A DNA stretch of 64,000 bases from a virus. Position numbers and translations under genes: made by a program. The stretch covers positions 1 to 64,000 of the IMG/VR virus record IMGVR_UViG_3300035180_002714; one strand, 5' to 3'. A model generated the notes under the pieces. It was not told where the DNA came from and made no database searches. It saw only the letters and a list, made by a program, of their open reading frames with translations. Shown here one piece after another: positions 9,796 through 17,313 of the stretch (positions within the stretch are counted from its first letter, which is position 1; every line of letters begins with the position of its first letter).

Positions 9796-10784
9796 TTACT
9801 TGGCATTCTTCGGGTTTTGGCGATCGTAGAACTCACCCATCCGGTTCAGCCGCTCGATCAGCCGCTCGTCATGCTCACGCTTCGCGACGATCTCTGCTTG
9901 GGCAGCACGGCGCCGCGCGACCTTTCGCTTGAGGACTTCGGGGTCGTACGTCTCTTGGAAGACCTCGGCTGCGTACTCCGCAACGATCCCGCCGAACGCT
10001 TTTCCAGCATCCACATTGAACACGCGCGCGATCATTTTGGCGATCGCATCGACATGAGACACGCGCTCCTGGCGCTCCCGGAAGACCATCTCGCGCATCA
10101 CGCGATCCTCAATAGAACCGTAGGGCGCCAGATGCATGCCGCGCGAGAACAACACCGCGCGTGCGTTGCCTCCCGGGCGACCTAGAAATTTTCGATGGCG
10201 CCCTCCTCGAGGACGGTGCTGATCATACGGTCGAACTTGGTGAGCTTGGTGATGAGCAGCCGCATCGCCGGATCCGACAGGTTCTCGACGTAGCTCAAGC
10301 GGTCGAAGAAGGACTTTTCGATGGCGTCGTGCTTGCTGCCCCGGGGCAGGTGAGTGAACGCGTCGTCGGCGAAGCGCTCGAGCGACGCCGCCAACAGCAA
10401 GCGTGCCAGCAGCTCGCTGTAGTGCACCTCGTACGTCAGGCGCTGGGCTTCGATCTGCTCTTGGGCGCGCTTCGTGTCGCGCGAGTTGCGCGTGCGAAAG
10501 CGGGCCTTGATGGACTTCGTGATCGCGACGTCCTCAGCGTAGTAGCCCTTGAGAAGGACGGCGTCGATGATCTCGGCAGCCTTGACCTTGGTGACGCCGA
10601 TCTCCTTGAGACGCTCTTCGTAGGAGACCATCGGCTTGAGGGTCGCCTCGTCTTGCTGGACGGCCTCCTCGAGCTTTTGCTCGGCGTGGTCGAGCGCGTC
10701 CTTGGTCGGAGAGGTGCCTGCCTTGGGCAGATCGACCACGGGGCGCGAGAAGTCACCGATGCGAGCGTCATCCGTAGTTGGCAT
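9796..10784 (-). CDS. Tail assembly chaperone fusion (G-T type) made by -1 frameshift
   Basis: The frame after the G stop is open from before 10185 to 9796. It is joined in frame to G if ribosomes slip by -1 on A-AAT-TTC at 10191-10185, which immediately precedes the G TAG. The product would be about 329 aa: 200 aa of G sequence with its last codons read on the slip site, then 129 aa from the T frame (basic and helical, ending DRQNPKNAK). In lambda-like tails G and GT chaperones bind the tape measure and recruit tail tube subunits. A separate GTG start at 10155 exists but has no good ribosome site, which favours frameshifting. Confidence 0.75.
10182..10784 (-). CDS. Tail assembly chaperone G-like protein
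   Basis: 200 aa from ATG 10784; an upstream TTG (10799) is possible but weaker. The protein is acidic and helical with coiled-coil-like stretches (ALDHAEQKLEEAVQQDEATL). No enzyme motif is visible. It is the first gene of the tail operon, ahead of the tape measure, and its stop codon is preceded by a canonical -1 slippery heptamer, the hallmark of the G/GT pair. The divergent DinG-like gene starts at 10843, so the tail-operon promoter and the helicase promoter must share the 58 nt between them. Confidence 0.75.
   Translation of the reverse strand: MPTTDDARIGDFSRPVVDLPKAGTSPTKDALDHAEQKLEEAVQQDEATLKPMVSYEERLKEIGVTKVKAAEIIDAVLLKGYYAEDVAITKSIKARFRTRNSRDTKRAQEQIEAQRLTYEVHYSELLARLLLAASLERFADDAFTHLPRGSKHDAIEKSFFDRLSYVENLSDPAMRLLITKLTKFDRMISTVLEEGAIENF
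10185..10191 (-). promoter_or_regulatory. -1 programmed frameshift slippery heptamer AAATTTC
   Basis: Read on the minus strand, the zero-frame codons are GAA-AAT-TTC-TAG. A-AAT-TTC fits X-XXY-YYZ exactly in phase, and the stop codon follows at once. After a -1 slip the next codons are CTA-GGT-CGC, in frame with the downstream open frame to 9796. GC-rich sequence right after the site could form a stimulatory structure, but I did not fold it. Confidence 0.75.
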
Positions 10785-10842
10785 GGAATCTTGGTACAAG
10801 GAACGGACTAGGAAAGCAACCTATCGTCTTGATGTTTATCCC

Positions 10843-12966
10843 ATGAGCAAGGCAGACTCACCCAGCATGCGCACGGTAACCGACTACTTGACCGATCCCG
10901 CGCACGGCTTGGTGCGTGAAGCGCGGCCTCCCCAGATCATCATGGCGAACTCCATCGAGGAGGTTCTTCGAGACGGGGGAGCCTACTTCTGCGAGGCCCC
11001 GGTGGCCACCGGCAAGACCTATGCGTACCTCCTGCCGGCGCTTCTGGCTGCGGGGCGTCGGGTCGTGGTGGCAACGGCCAAAAAAGGGCTTCAGGACCAG
11101 ATCGTCGGCAAAGACTTCCCGACGTTGAAGCGTGTGCTGAACCAGCCCTCCGCGACCGCGATCCCCTTGAAGGGGAAGGGCAACTACGCCTGCGAGTTGT
11201 CCGCGATGACGATCCTCGCCAAGAACCCCGACGACGGCGCGCCGTACATGGACTTCCTCCGGCGTAACCTCTACGGCGATCGGGCCGAGTACCCTGGAAT
11301 GCCCCCGCGATGGTGGGGCTCTGCGTCCGCCGAAGACTGTGTTGGCAAGCGCTGCGACTACTTCGACAACTGCGGCTACGTCCGTCTCAAGCGGGACGTC
11401 TCCCAGTCCAAGCTCATCGTGATCAACCACCACGTGTTGGGGGCCGAGATGTACTTCGGTCACGGCAAGCTGGTGGGCGGGCCGTACGACGTCCTCATCA
11501 TCGACGAGGCGCACACGCTCGCGGCAGGGATCCGCTCGGCGTTCACGCACCGGGTGAGCGAAGATTCGATCACCGCGCTGAACGACTTGCTCAAGCGTAC
11601 GAGCAGCACGTTCCCTTCGATCGGCAAGCTGCTCGAGCCTTGGAAGGCGATGTTCGAGGCGGTGCCCAACCGGCACTACCAAGAGGCCAACGCCAAGGAG
11701 ATCCCGGTCTTCCAACCCGTGCTCGCGCTCGCCGCCATCGACGGGCTGCGCGCCTTGGCGGTCGAGCTGGCCAAGTCCACCGAGGTGTTCTCCAAGGAAG
11801 ACGAGTCCGAAGAACCGCGCGAGTACGCGCCGATCGACGATGGGCTGTCGGAGTTCGACGAAGAGATGCGCGGCATCGAAGTCGACCTGGCACACGAGGC
11901 GGTGCGAAAGGAAGAAGGCAACGCCCGCGACCTCGCGTTCCTCGCGCAAGCCACGCGGCGTGTCGATTCGTTGCTACGCGGCCTACAGACGGCCCAAGGT
12001 GTCGTCGACCCAGACCTCGAGGTCACCAATCCCGAAGAGCAGGCGATGCGCCGGGAACGCATCCTCGCGAACACCGCGATCTACGCGACGCAGGATGACC
12101 GTGGTCGATTCGGCATCAACTGTGCGCCGGTGAGCGTGGGCGGTATTGCGGGCAAGTACTTCAGCGCCATCAAGACGATCGTGGTCTGCAGCGCGACGCT
12201 GGCGGTCAACGACGCCTTCGACCACGTGACCAGCATGACAGGCTTGTCGCCGGCAAAGGCGGAGGTGCTCCCGACGTCGTTCAACTACGACGCGCAGGGC
12301 TTCGTGTTCGTGCCTCGCGAGCTGCCTGCGATCGGACGGAACAACCCTGACTACGCCGTCGTCATGCAGCGCCGTGTCGACATGGCAGTCAAGCTCGTCG
12401 AGCTGTCCGACGGTGGCGCGTTCATCTTGACCACCGCGAACGATGAACTCGATGCGTTCGCTGTCGCGCTCAAGCAACGCTTCCCCGGACGGACGTTCGT
12501 GCAGGGGCATCGCAAGAACCCGTGGGACGGCGATCCGAACGCTGCGCTCAAGTTGTTCAAGGCGACACCCGATTCGATCCTGGTGGGTTCGAAGTCCTTC
12601 TGGGAAGGCGTGGATGTGCCTGGCGGCGCGTTGCGACTCGTCATCATGGCGAAGCTCCCGTTCCCGCAGTTCAACGACCCCATCATCAAGGCGCGAGAAC
12701 GTCTGGCAGGCAAGGACGCCTTCCGTGACGTCCAGATGGTCGACATGTTGATCGACTTGCGCCAAGGCGTGGGGCGCCTGATTCGTAGCAAAGACGACCG
12801 CGGATGCGTCGCCATTCTCGACAGCCGCATCTGGGACAAGACCTACGGAGGCGCTGTTCGACGTGCATTGCCGTGGTCGAACGCTGCGATCACGTCGGAC
12901 ATGAAAGTATGCGAGCGCTTCATCCCGCGGTTCGTCGCGCACTTCCGGCGCACGCCCGCCGCGTGA
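10843..12966 (+). CDS. dinG: DinG/XPD-family DNA helicase
   Basis: 707 aa from ATG 10843; the longer open frame starting at 10636 would overlap the divergent G gene. Superfamily 2 motifs are in order: Walker A P-V-A-T-G-K-T (~residues 49-55), DEAH box L-I-I-D-E-A-H (~218-224), W-E-G-V-D-V-P-G (~590) and Q-G-V-G-R-L-I-R-S (motif VI, ~645). Between motifs Ia and II lie four Cys (Y-A-C near 123, then E-D-C-V-G-K-R-C-D-Y-F-D-N-C near 165-175), placed as the 4Fe-4S ligands of XPD/DinG helicases. DinG unwinds DNA 5'-3' and resolves R-loops and forks, so a role in phage replication or repair is expected. It leads the plus-strand group. Confidence 0.92.
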   Translation: MSKADSPSMRTVTDYLTDPAHGLVREARPPQIIMANSIEEVLRDGGAYFCEAPVATGKTYAYLLPALLAAGRRVVVATAKKGLQDQIVGKDFPTLKRVLNQPSATAIPLKGKGNYACELSAMTILAKNPDDGAPYMDFLRRNLYGDRAEYPGMPPRWWGSASAEDCVGKRCDYFDNCGYVRLKRDVSQSKLIVINHHVLGAEMYFGHGKLVGGPYDVLIIDEAHTLAAGIRSAFTHRVSEDSITALNDLLKRTSSTFPSIGKLLEPWKAMFEAVPNRHYQEANAKEIPVFQPVLALAAIDGLRALAVELAKSTEVFSKEDESEEPREYAPIDDGLSEFDEEMRGIEVDLAHEAVRKEEGNARDLAFLAQATRRVDSLLRGLQTAQGVVDPDLEVTNPEEQAMRRERILANTAIYATQDDRGRFGINCAPVSVGGIAGKYFSAIKTIVVCSATLAVNDAFDHVTSMTGLSPAKAEVLPTSFNYDAQGFVFVPRELPAIGRNNPDYAVVMQRRVDMAVKLVELSDGGAFILTTANDELDAFAVALKQRFPGRTFVQGHRKNPWDGDPNAALKLFKATPDSILVGSKSFWEGVDVPGGALRLVIMAKLPFPQFNDPIIKARERLAGKDAFRDVQMVDMLIDLRQGVGRLIRSKDDRGCVAILDSRIWDKTYGGAVRRALPWSNAAITSDMKVCERFIPRFVAHFRRTPAA

Positions 12967-12968
12967 GT

Positions 12969-12997
12969 TTGCGTAATAAACCCATAAGACCTATCAT
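12969..12997 (+). promoter_or_regulatory. Possible sigma-70-like promoter
   Basis: TTGCGT and TATCAT are separated by 17 nt in the only gap between the DinG-like gene and the regulator. The -10 element ends just 9 nt before the ATG at 13007, so transcription from it would give an almost leaderless mRNA. This is a pattern match only; a phage sigma factor may prefer other sequences. Confidence 0.3.
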
Positions 12998-13006
12998 TCC
13001 GTCGCC

Positions 13007-13213
13007 ATGAGTCGTGACCCTTACGTATCGCTGCTGAAGGAACTCAAAGACAAACGCCTGTCAAAGAACTTGACGCAGGCGGAGGTCGCCGCGGGTATCC
13101 AGCTCAGTCGCGCGCAGTACACCGCCATCGAACAAGGGCGGAGCCTTCTGAACTGGCGCCACCTGCACAAGCTGGCCAAGTTCCTCAAGACCAGCTGGAC
13201 CATCGGCGCATGA
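13007..13213 (+). CDS. Small Cro/C1-type HTH regulator
   Basis: 68 aa. Nearly the whole protein is one XRE/HTH_3 domain: K-N-L-T-Q-A-E-V-A (helix 2), then I-Q-L-S-R-A-Q-Y-T-A-I-E-Q-G-R (recognition helix and the conserved E-x-G) and a final helix L-H-K-L-A-K-F-L-K. Such proteins bind operators as dimers. It has its own short upstream gap (promoter candidate) and overlaps the next gene by 4 nt. The target is unknown; a site near its own promoter is the usual case. Confidence 0.85.
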   Translation: MSRDPYVSLLKELKDKRLSKNLTQAEVAAGIQLSRAQYTAIEQGRSLLNWRHLHKLAKFLKTSWTIGA

Positions 13214-13359
13214 AGGCGGGCCGCCCCAAAGGCACAAAGGTCGTCGTGTGCCCTTGTGGGTGGCGCGTGACTGGGAAGGGCAAATCGGCGAGTTGTACTT
13301 CGTGTGGGCGGCGCGTATCTCTCAACAAGAAACAGCCTCGCATCAAGGCGGTCGCATGA
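13210..13359 (+). CDS. 49-aa zinc-ribbon protein
   Basis: Short gene with ATGA-type overlaps on both sides. The protein has C-P-C-G (residues 14-17) and C-T-S-C-G (29-33), a CxC...CxxC zinc ribbon, in a very basic background (13 Lys/Arg). The opening G-R-P-K-G-T-K resembles an AT-hook, so nucleic-acid binding is plausible. No homologue is recognised. Coupling to RNase HII (start at 13356) suggests co-expression. Confidence 0.7.
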   Translation: MKAGRPKGTKVVVCPCGWRVTGKGKSASCTSCGRRVSLNKKQPRIKAVA

Positions 13360-14024
13360 CGCACAAGTACGTGGTGGGTGTGGATGAATCCGGGTGCGGC
13401 GCTCTGATCGGACCGTTGGTCGTCGTCGCAGTGGCATTCCCTGTCGACGCCGAACGTGTCACATCGATGTGGAAGGGTGTGTACGACGACAAGACCTTGG
13501 TGGCAGGAGACTCGAAGGGCATCAAGAACCCCGCACACCGGGCGGCACTCTCGATTGCGGTGCAGGCGACCTGTTCCGCCGTGACCATCATCGAGAAGAC
13601 GTCCGCCGAGATCGACGCGCGGCTCTTGGGGTCCGTCTTCCCCGAGGCGATCAAGCTGGCGGCCTCGCGGTGTCTCGAGCGCCTGAAGACGCTCGACCCT
13701 TCGCTCGAGCCAGATGACTTTCTGGTCTTGATCGACGGGGACCTCGAACGCCCTGACCTCCCATGTCAGGTCAAGTGCATCCCCAACGGCGACAAGCTCG
13801 ACTGGCACATCGGCGCGGCATCGATCGTCGCGAAGGCAACGCATGACAAGCGGATCGACGAGCTACACAAGGAGTACCCCAACTGGGGTTTCGACAAGAG
13901 CCGCGGGTACCCAACACGCGAGCACAAGGCGCTCTTGGTCAAGCGCGGCCCGACCGTCGCACATCGCAAATCCTACCGTCCCGTGCGTGCGGTGATGCCT
14001 CGTTCTGAAGGGATCGAGGACTGA
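13356..14024 (+). CDS. rnhB: Ribonuclease HII
   Basis: 222 aa from ATG 13356; an upstream in-frame start at 13248 would bury the zinc-ribbon gene. The diagnostic G-V-D-E-S-G-C-G (D10, E11) opens the protein. A third acidic catalytic site is L-I-D-G-D (~residue 125). The C-terminal signature follows: S-I-V-A-K-A-T-H-D-K-R, then W-G-F-D-K-S-R-G-Y-P-T and H-R-K-S-Y. RNase HII cuts RNA in RNA:DNA hybrids and at single ribonucleotides, for primer removal or R-loop clearance. It fits with the nearby DinG-like helicase, another R-loop enzyme. Confidence 0.93.
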   Translation: MTHKYVVGVDESGCGALIGPLVVVAVAFPVDAERVTSMWKGVYDDKTLVAGDSKGIKNPAHRAALSIAVQATCSAVTIIEKTSAEIDARLLGSVFPEAIKLAASRCLERLKTLDPSLEPDDFLVLIDGDLERPDLPCQVKCIPNGDKLDWHIGAASIVAKATHDKRIDELHKEYPNWGFDKSRGYPTREHKALLVKRGPTVAHRKSYRPVRAVMPRSEGIED

Positions 14025-14251
14025 TGGACTTCGACATCCTCAAGCAGCGGGTTCCCCACACGACGTGTGCGCGTTGCCGCAAGAAGTTCAAAGCTGGCGA
14101 TCGCGTCCTGCCGGCACACATCATCTTCAACCCCAACGCGCGGGATCCTCAGACGCAGGAGATGGGGATCCACATGTCGGGCGAGTTCGAGTTCGTTCAC
14201 GCGTCGTGTGTGGACCCGTGTTTGGATGGACGTGTTCTGGTGGTGGCGTGA
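14024..14251 (+). CDS. Small Cys/His protein, unknown
   Basis: 75 aa, starting within the RNase HII stop (TGATG). It has C-A-R-C near residue 15 and V-H-A-S-C near residue 60, a possible CxxC + HxxC zinc site. I do not recognise the family. It is coupled to the following gene through a GTGA overlap. Confidence 0.75.
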   Translation: MDFDILKQRVPHTTCARCRKKFKAGDRVLPAHIIFNPNARDPQTQEMGIHMSGEFEFVHASCVDPCLDGRVLVVA

Positions 14252-14751
14252 GCGACAAGAAGCCGAAGGGGATCGTAGATCCGTGGCGCACAGTCGAACC
14301 CCTAAGGCCCGCACCACGCCTGACACCCCCGTCATCAACACGCAAGCGGATCAACCTAGATGAGGTCGACCGAGACGCAGACCTCGCCATCCCCAACAAG
14401 CAGGTACTGCGGTTCACGCACGTGTGCTTCGACGTAACGTCAACGCGTGTACAGACGGCGAGTGATGCACTCGATGCTTTGGCGGACTGTACTGCGGACC
14501 TGTTCTCTGTACGCGATGTCAGCACCATGTTGACTGCGACAGGAATCGGCGTTCGTTGCAAGGACCGCATGTTCAACGTTCCGACGGAAGACGAAGTGGC
14601 CTCGACGCTCAAGAACGCGACATCCTGTTTCTGGTTCGTACAGAAACCGCTCGACCAGGGCGTGTTGGTGCTTGCACGCATCCTCCGCTCTCCCTACGCA
14701 GCACCAACCTTGCACCGCTATGGCATCACGGTCATGATGACCGCCAGCTAG
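14248..14751 (+). CDS. Unknown 167-aa phage protein
   Basis: GTG start in a GTGA overlap with the previous stop; the same frame is open upstream but overlaps the preceding gene. A disordered basic N-terminus (~1-40, Pro/Arg/Lys-rich) leads to a compact mixed alpha/beta part. No motif is recognised. Confidence 0.7.
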   Translation: MSDKKPKGIVDPWRTVEPLRPAPRLTPPSSTRKRINLDEVDRDADLAIPNKQVLRFTHVCFDVTSTRVQTASDALDALADCTADLFSVRDVSTMLTATGIGVRCKDRMFNVPTEDEVASTLKNATSCFWFVQKPLDQGVLVLARILRSPYAAPTLHRYGITVMMTAS

Positions 14752-14760
14752 GAGACTTCT

Positions 14761-15012
14761 GTGGCCGACAAACCCTGCAAAGACTGTCAGAACTACGACC
14801 CCATCATCCGCGGTGCCAAAGAAGGCCGTCACGGTCGTTGCGCCGTGCAGTCGGTCTATCCGGCCGCCGAACAGAAGGGTCAGATCTTCCCGCCTGGCGT
14901 GGCGCGCGCAGAGCCCGGCGAGCTGGCCAAGCCGGCCATCGTCGTCGGTTCAGAGATCGTGCGGGGCTGCTTGCAGTTCCGGGCCAAGCCCGCGACCAAG
15001 GTGAAGCGATGA
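14761..15012 (+). CDS. 83-aa Cys-containing protein, unknown
   Basis: GTG start with a strong AGGAG 8 nt upstream, at the previous stop. C-K-D-C near residue 6 and single Cys at ~27 and ~70 could make one zinc site. The pattern K-P-C-K-D-C-Q-N-Y resembles small phage zinc-knuckle proteins, but no family is assigned. Confidence 0.75.
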   Translation: MADKPCKDCQNYDPIIRGAKEGRHGRCAVQSVYPAAEQKGQIFPPGVARAEPGELAKPAIVVGSEIVRGCLQFRAKPATKVKR

Positions 15013-15314
15013 GTGAAGAAGAATTCGCCCGGAACGTCTCGAAGTCGCCTGCGAACGTCGAGAAGGCCCGGCAGACGATCGCAGCGGGCGCGATGAACGA
15101 GCATTCGCTCGAGGCAGCGGGCAACGCGGAAGAGATCATCCGCTACCTGGGCGAGCTGTGGGGCGACCGAGGGTTCACGCCCGAACAGTGCGTGTTCGCA
15201 CTCGCGCTCGTGACCATCAACTACCGCGAGAGCCTCCCCGAGAAGTACGGCGGCAAGGCCATGTTCGACCGCATCGCTGCCGAGGCGAGGAAGTACTACG
15301 ATGCCAACCGCTGA
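15009..15314 (+). CDS. Unknown helical protein
   Basis: 101 aa, ATGA overlap with the gene before. It is acidic and alpha-helical with no Cys pairs. The frame is open further upstream, but this start matches the overlap rule seen throughout the region. Function unknown. Confidence 0.75.
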   Translation: MSEEEFARNVSKSPANVEKARQTIAAGAMNEHSLEAAGNAEEIIRYLGELWGDRGFTPEQCVFALALVTINYRESLPEKYGGKAMFDRIAAEARKYYDANR

Positions 15315-15552
15315 CGCGGCGAACCAGTACTTGGCCTACCAGAAGGGCTGGAGCGCCGGCGCTGCGATGCGTGCGATGGATGGGCTGATCACCAGCCACC
15401 ACGACCTGAAGATCGCGGCAGCGTACGACCAGGGCTACAGCGACGGGCGCCTCGCACGCAGCAAGGCGATGCAGGCCGCTGCCGACCGCTACAAGCATCA
15501 GGTCAACATCCTGCGCCTGTGCGACGGCGACGGCGCTGCTGCCGAAGCCTAG
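15301..15552 (+). CDS. Unknown helical protein
   Basis: 83 aa, overlapping the previous gene by 14 nt. Ala-rich, helical, with G-W-S-A-G-A and G-Y-S-D-G-R turns. It ends convergently with the dNMP kinase gene, the two stop codons sharing bases at CTAG (15549-15552). Function unknown. Confidence 0.75.
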   Translation: MPTADAANQYLAYQKGWSAGAAMRAMDGLITSHHDLKIAAAYDQGYSDGRLARSKAMQAAADRYKHQVNILRLCDGDGAAAEA

Positions 15553-16229
15553 GCACGCGCGCGGAGGAACTCGCCGAGGCCCTCGACGGCCTTGGCACGC
15601 AGCACCTCGAGCGACGCGTTGTTGTTGATGACGTAGCTGAACTCGCTGTCCGGGATGGCATCCATCTCCGTCTCGGATGCGTGTCCTGCGAAGCCTTGTG
15701 TACTGTTGTCGGTCGAGGGACGGCGGATGCGCCAGATCTCGCCTCCGGCTTTCTTGATCGCCACCATCTCGGACTTGAATCGGCAGTCGGTGATGGCGAT
15801 GAAGAGCTTCTGGCCATCGAGCATCGCGCTCGCACGCTTGATCGCGTGCTTCACCCACGCGTCCTTGTCGACGCGGCGAACGCCTTCGGTGCCGATGAAC
15901 TGCAGGATCATGCGGTTCGTCCAGAACGACGCGAACGCGGCTGGCGCACCCACCGCCGTGCAGCCGTTGCAGAGGACCTGTGACGTTGCGACGAGCATGC
16001 AGTTGATCGAGCCGCACGCGGGACACTTGAAGAGCGGCAGGTCGGTCACCTTCGCCTTACCCTCCTCGGTGTAGCAGTCGTCGTGGGTGAGTCCGAAGAG
16101 GTCCATGCAGACCTCCTTGAGCTTGTCGGCGAATGCGAACGTCGCTCCCTTCGAGTTGTGCTCGACGAGCATCTGTCCGACGGTGTCCTTACCCGAGTGT
16201 GCTTTGCCGCATAAACCAATCAGACGCAT
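15549..16229 (-). CDS. Deoxynucleoside monophosphate kinase
   Basis: 226 aa. The P-loop G-K-A-H-S-G-K-D-T begins at residue 8. Downstream motifs such as T-D-C-R-F-K-S-E and the S-T-D...H-A-S-E-T-E region resemble phage dNMP kinases of the T4 gp1 type, which phosphorylate dNMPs to feed phage DNA synthesis. An insertion at ~68-92 holds two pairs, C-P-A-C and C-N-G-C, a likely zinc ribbon not found in the classical enzyme. It is the last gene of a short minus-strand group, overlapping the GIY-YIG gene by 10 nt. Confidence 0.85.
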   Translation of the reverse strand: MRLIGLCGKAHSGKDTVGQMLVEHNSKGATFAFADKLKEVCMDLFGLTHDDCYTEEGKAKVTDLPLFKCPACGSINCMLVATSQVLCNGCTAVGAPAAFASFWTNRMILQFIGTEGVRRVDKDAWVKHAIKRASAMLDGQKLFIAITDCRFKSEMVAIKKAGGEIWRIRRPSTDNSTQGFAGHASETEMDAIPDSEFSYVINNNASLEVLRAKAVEGLGEFLRARA

Positions 16230-16876
16230 ACAGTCTCCTTGTTCCGATGTAACCGGCGATTAGGACACGCCGGGATGTTTAGACGTACGCGCCGGGCACG
16301 TACAGCTACTTTAGTAAGGCCCCATTCCTTCGCGAGCGAATAGTCGCTTTGTATCCCCAGCCGACGTAATTCCTTTGCTGAAATGGACGTCTTGTTCCAA
16401 GGCACACCGCCTAACGGGCGCCCTTTACGTGACGGGTCATAAGATGCACGTATGCCAAGACGTACGCGGTGATACCGAATAGCCTCACGTGTCAGACTGC
16501 ATTGTTCAGCAATGCGCGCGTCGGATATTTGGCCGAGTAATCGAACTAATTTCGCAGGGAGGGTTGTCCGTGTATGTGCACCGTTTCCACCGTCGCTCGA
16601 ATTCAGCAAACGACAACCACGTCGCCGAAGCCGTTTGATCCAAGCTCTCTCCATTTTCTGCCAATCAATGGTACCAACGCACAAAACTATCACCACCGGC
16701 TGAAGCCCTCTAACCAGAAGACCGCGTATCCAATCACCAACGCGCGTCTTGTTGCGTCCCGATCGGGCCTTGTACAAGTGATTGTTTCGGCGTGATGGTA
16801 CGGATGTCGTCTTTCCAATATAACGAATGCGCTTTGTAAGCGGATGCGCAAGCCCGTAGATGGTGAAGGACTTCAT
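16220..16876 (-). CDS. GIY-YIG homing endonuclease
   Basis: 218 aa from ATG 16876, which overlaps the upstream stop (16873) by 4 nt. The N-terminal GIY-YIG nuclease core reads T-I-Y-G-L then R-Y-I-G-K-T (~residues 5-25), with a conserved-looking Arg and a Glu further on (M-E-R-A-W-I). The C-terminal part holds two helix-turn-helix-like segments (S-D-A-R-I-A-E-Q-C-S and S-L-A-K-E-W-G-L-T) that probably bind DNA. The third-position composition is more AT-rich than its neighbours, consistent with recent transfer. Confidence 0.85.
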   Translation of the reverse strand: MKSFTIYGLAHPLTKRIRYIGKTTSVPSRRNNHLYKARSGRNKTRVGDWIRGLLVRGLQPVVIVLCVGTIDWQKMERAWIKRLRRRGCRLLNSSDGGNGAHTRTTLPAKLVRLLGQISDARIAEQCSLTREAIRYHRVRLGIRASYDPSRKGRPLGGVPWNKTSISAKELRRLGIQSDYSLAKEWGLTKVAVRARRVRLNIPACPNRRLHRNKETVCV

Positions 16877-17274
16877 TCTAGGTACATGACCCGCACAGGC
16901 CAGAACGGCTGTGGCGGCACACGCCATCCAAAGTCGTCGTCAAACAGGTCTACGAACTGGCGTATCAGGTCGAGGTGTTCCTTGTCGATGCGCCAGCCTG
17001 GGTCTTCTGTCCCACGCCAGAACTTGTCATAACCCTCACGCCCACATGCGGGTCCATCGAACACGATGGCGCGAATCTGTGGGTTGGCGAGGATGTCTCG
17101 CACGATGTCACGCAAGTAACTGCTCGAGTCGCCGATCGCTACTGCTGCCCGTTCGGACCAGCGTTCACGAAGTACGTCGTTTGACCTGAGCATCGGGCAG
17201 GCAACCACGATGACTTGACCCTTGGGGTTCAACGTCACGTAGTTGAGCTTGCTCTGTGGTTTCCACACGCCCAA
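16873..17274 (-). CDS. DUF4346/MtrA-like protein, possibly linked to thymidylate synthesis
   Basis: 133 aa; TTG at 17274 or GTG at 17268 are the start candidates. The core V-A-I-G-D-S...L-R-D-I-V-R-D-I-L-A-N-P-Q-I-R-A-I-V-F-D-G resembles the MtrA/DUF4346 fold, which elsewhere accompanies thymidylate synthases and folate-type cofactor enzymes. The thymidylate synthase ThyX lies 2.3 kb away on the same strand. Family assignment is from memory of the motif and needs a profile search. It is divergent from the GHKL ATPase gene. Confidence 0.5.
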   Translation of the reverse strand: MGVWKPQSKLNYVTLNPKGQVIVVACPMLRSNDVLRERWSERAAVAIGDSSSYLRDIVRDILANPQIRAIVFDGPACGREGYDKFWRGTEDPGWRIDKEHLDLIRQFVDLFDDDFGWRVPPQPFWPVRVMYLE

Positions 17275-17313
17275 CGTTTATCACACAATCACCCTACGAA
17301 CGAAAGAACCACC

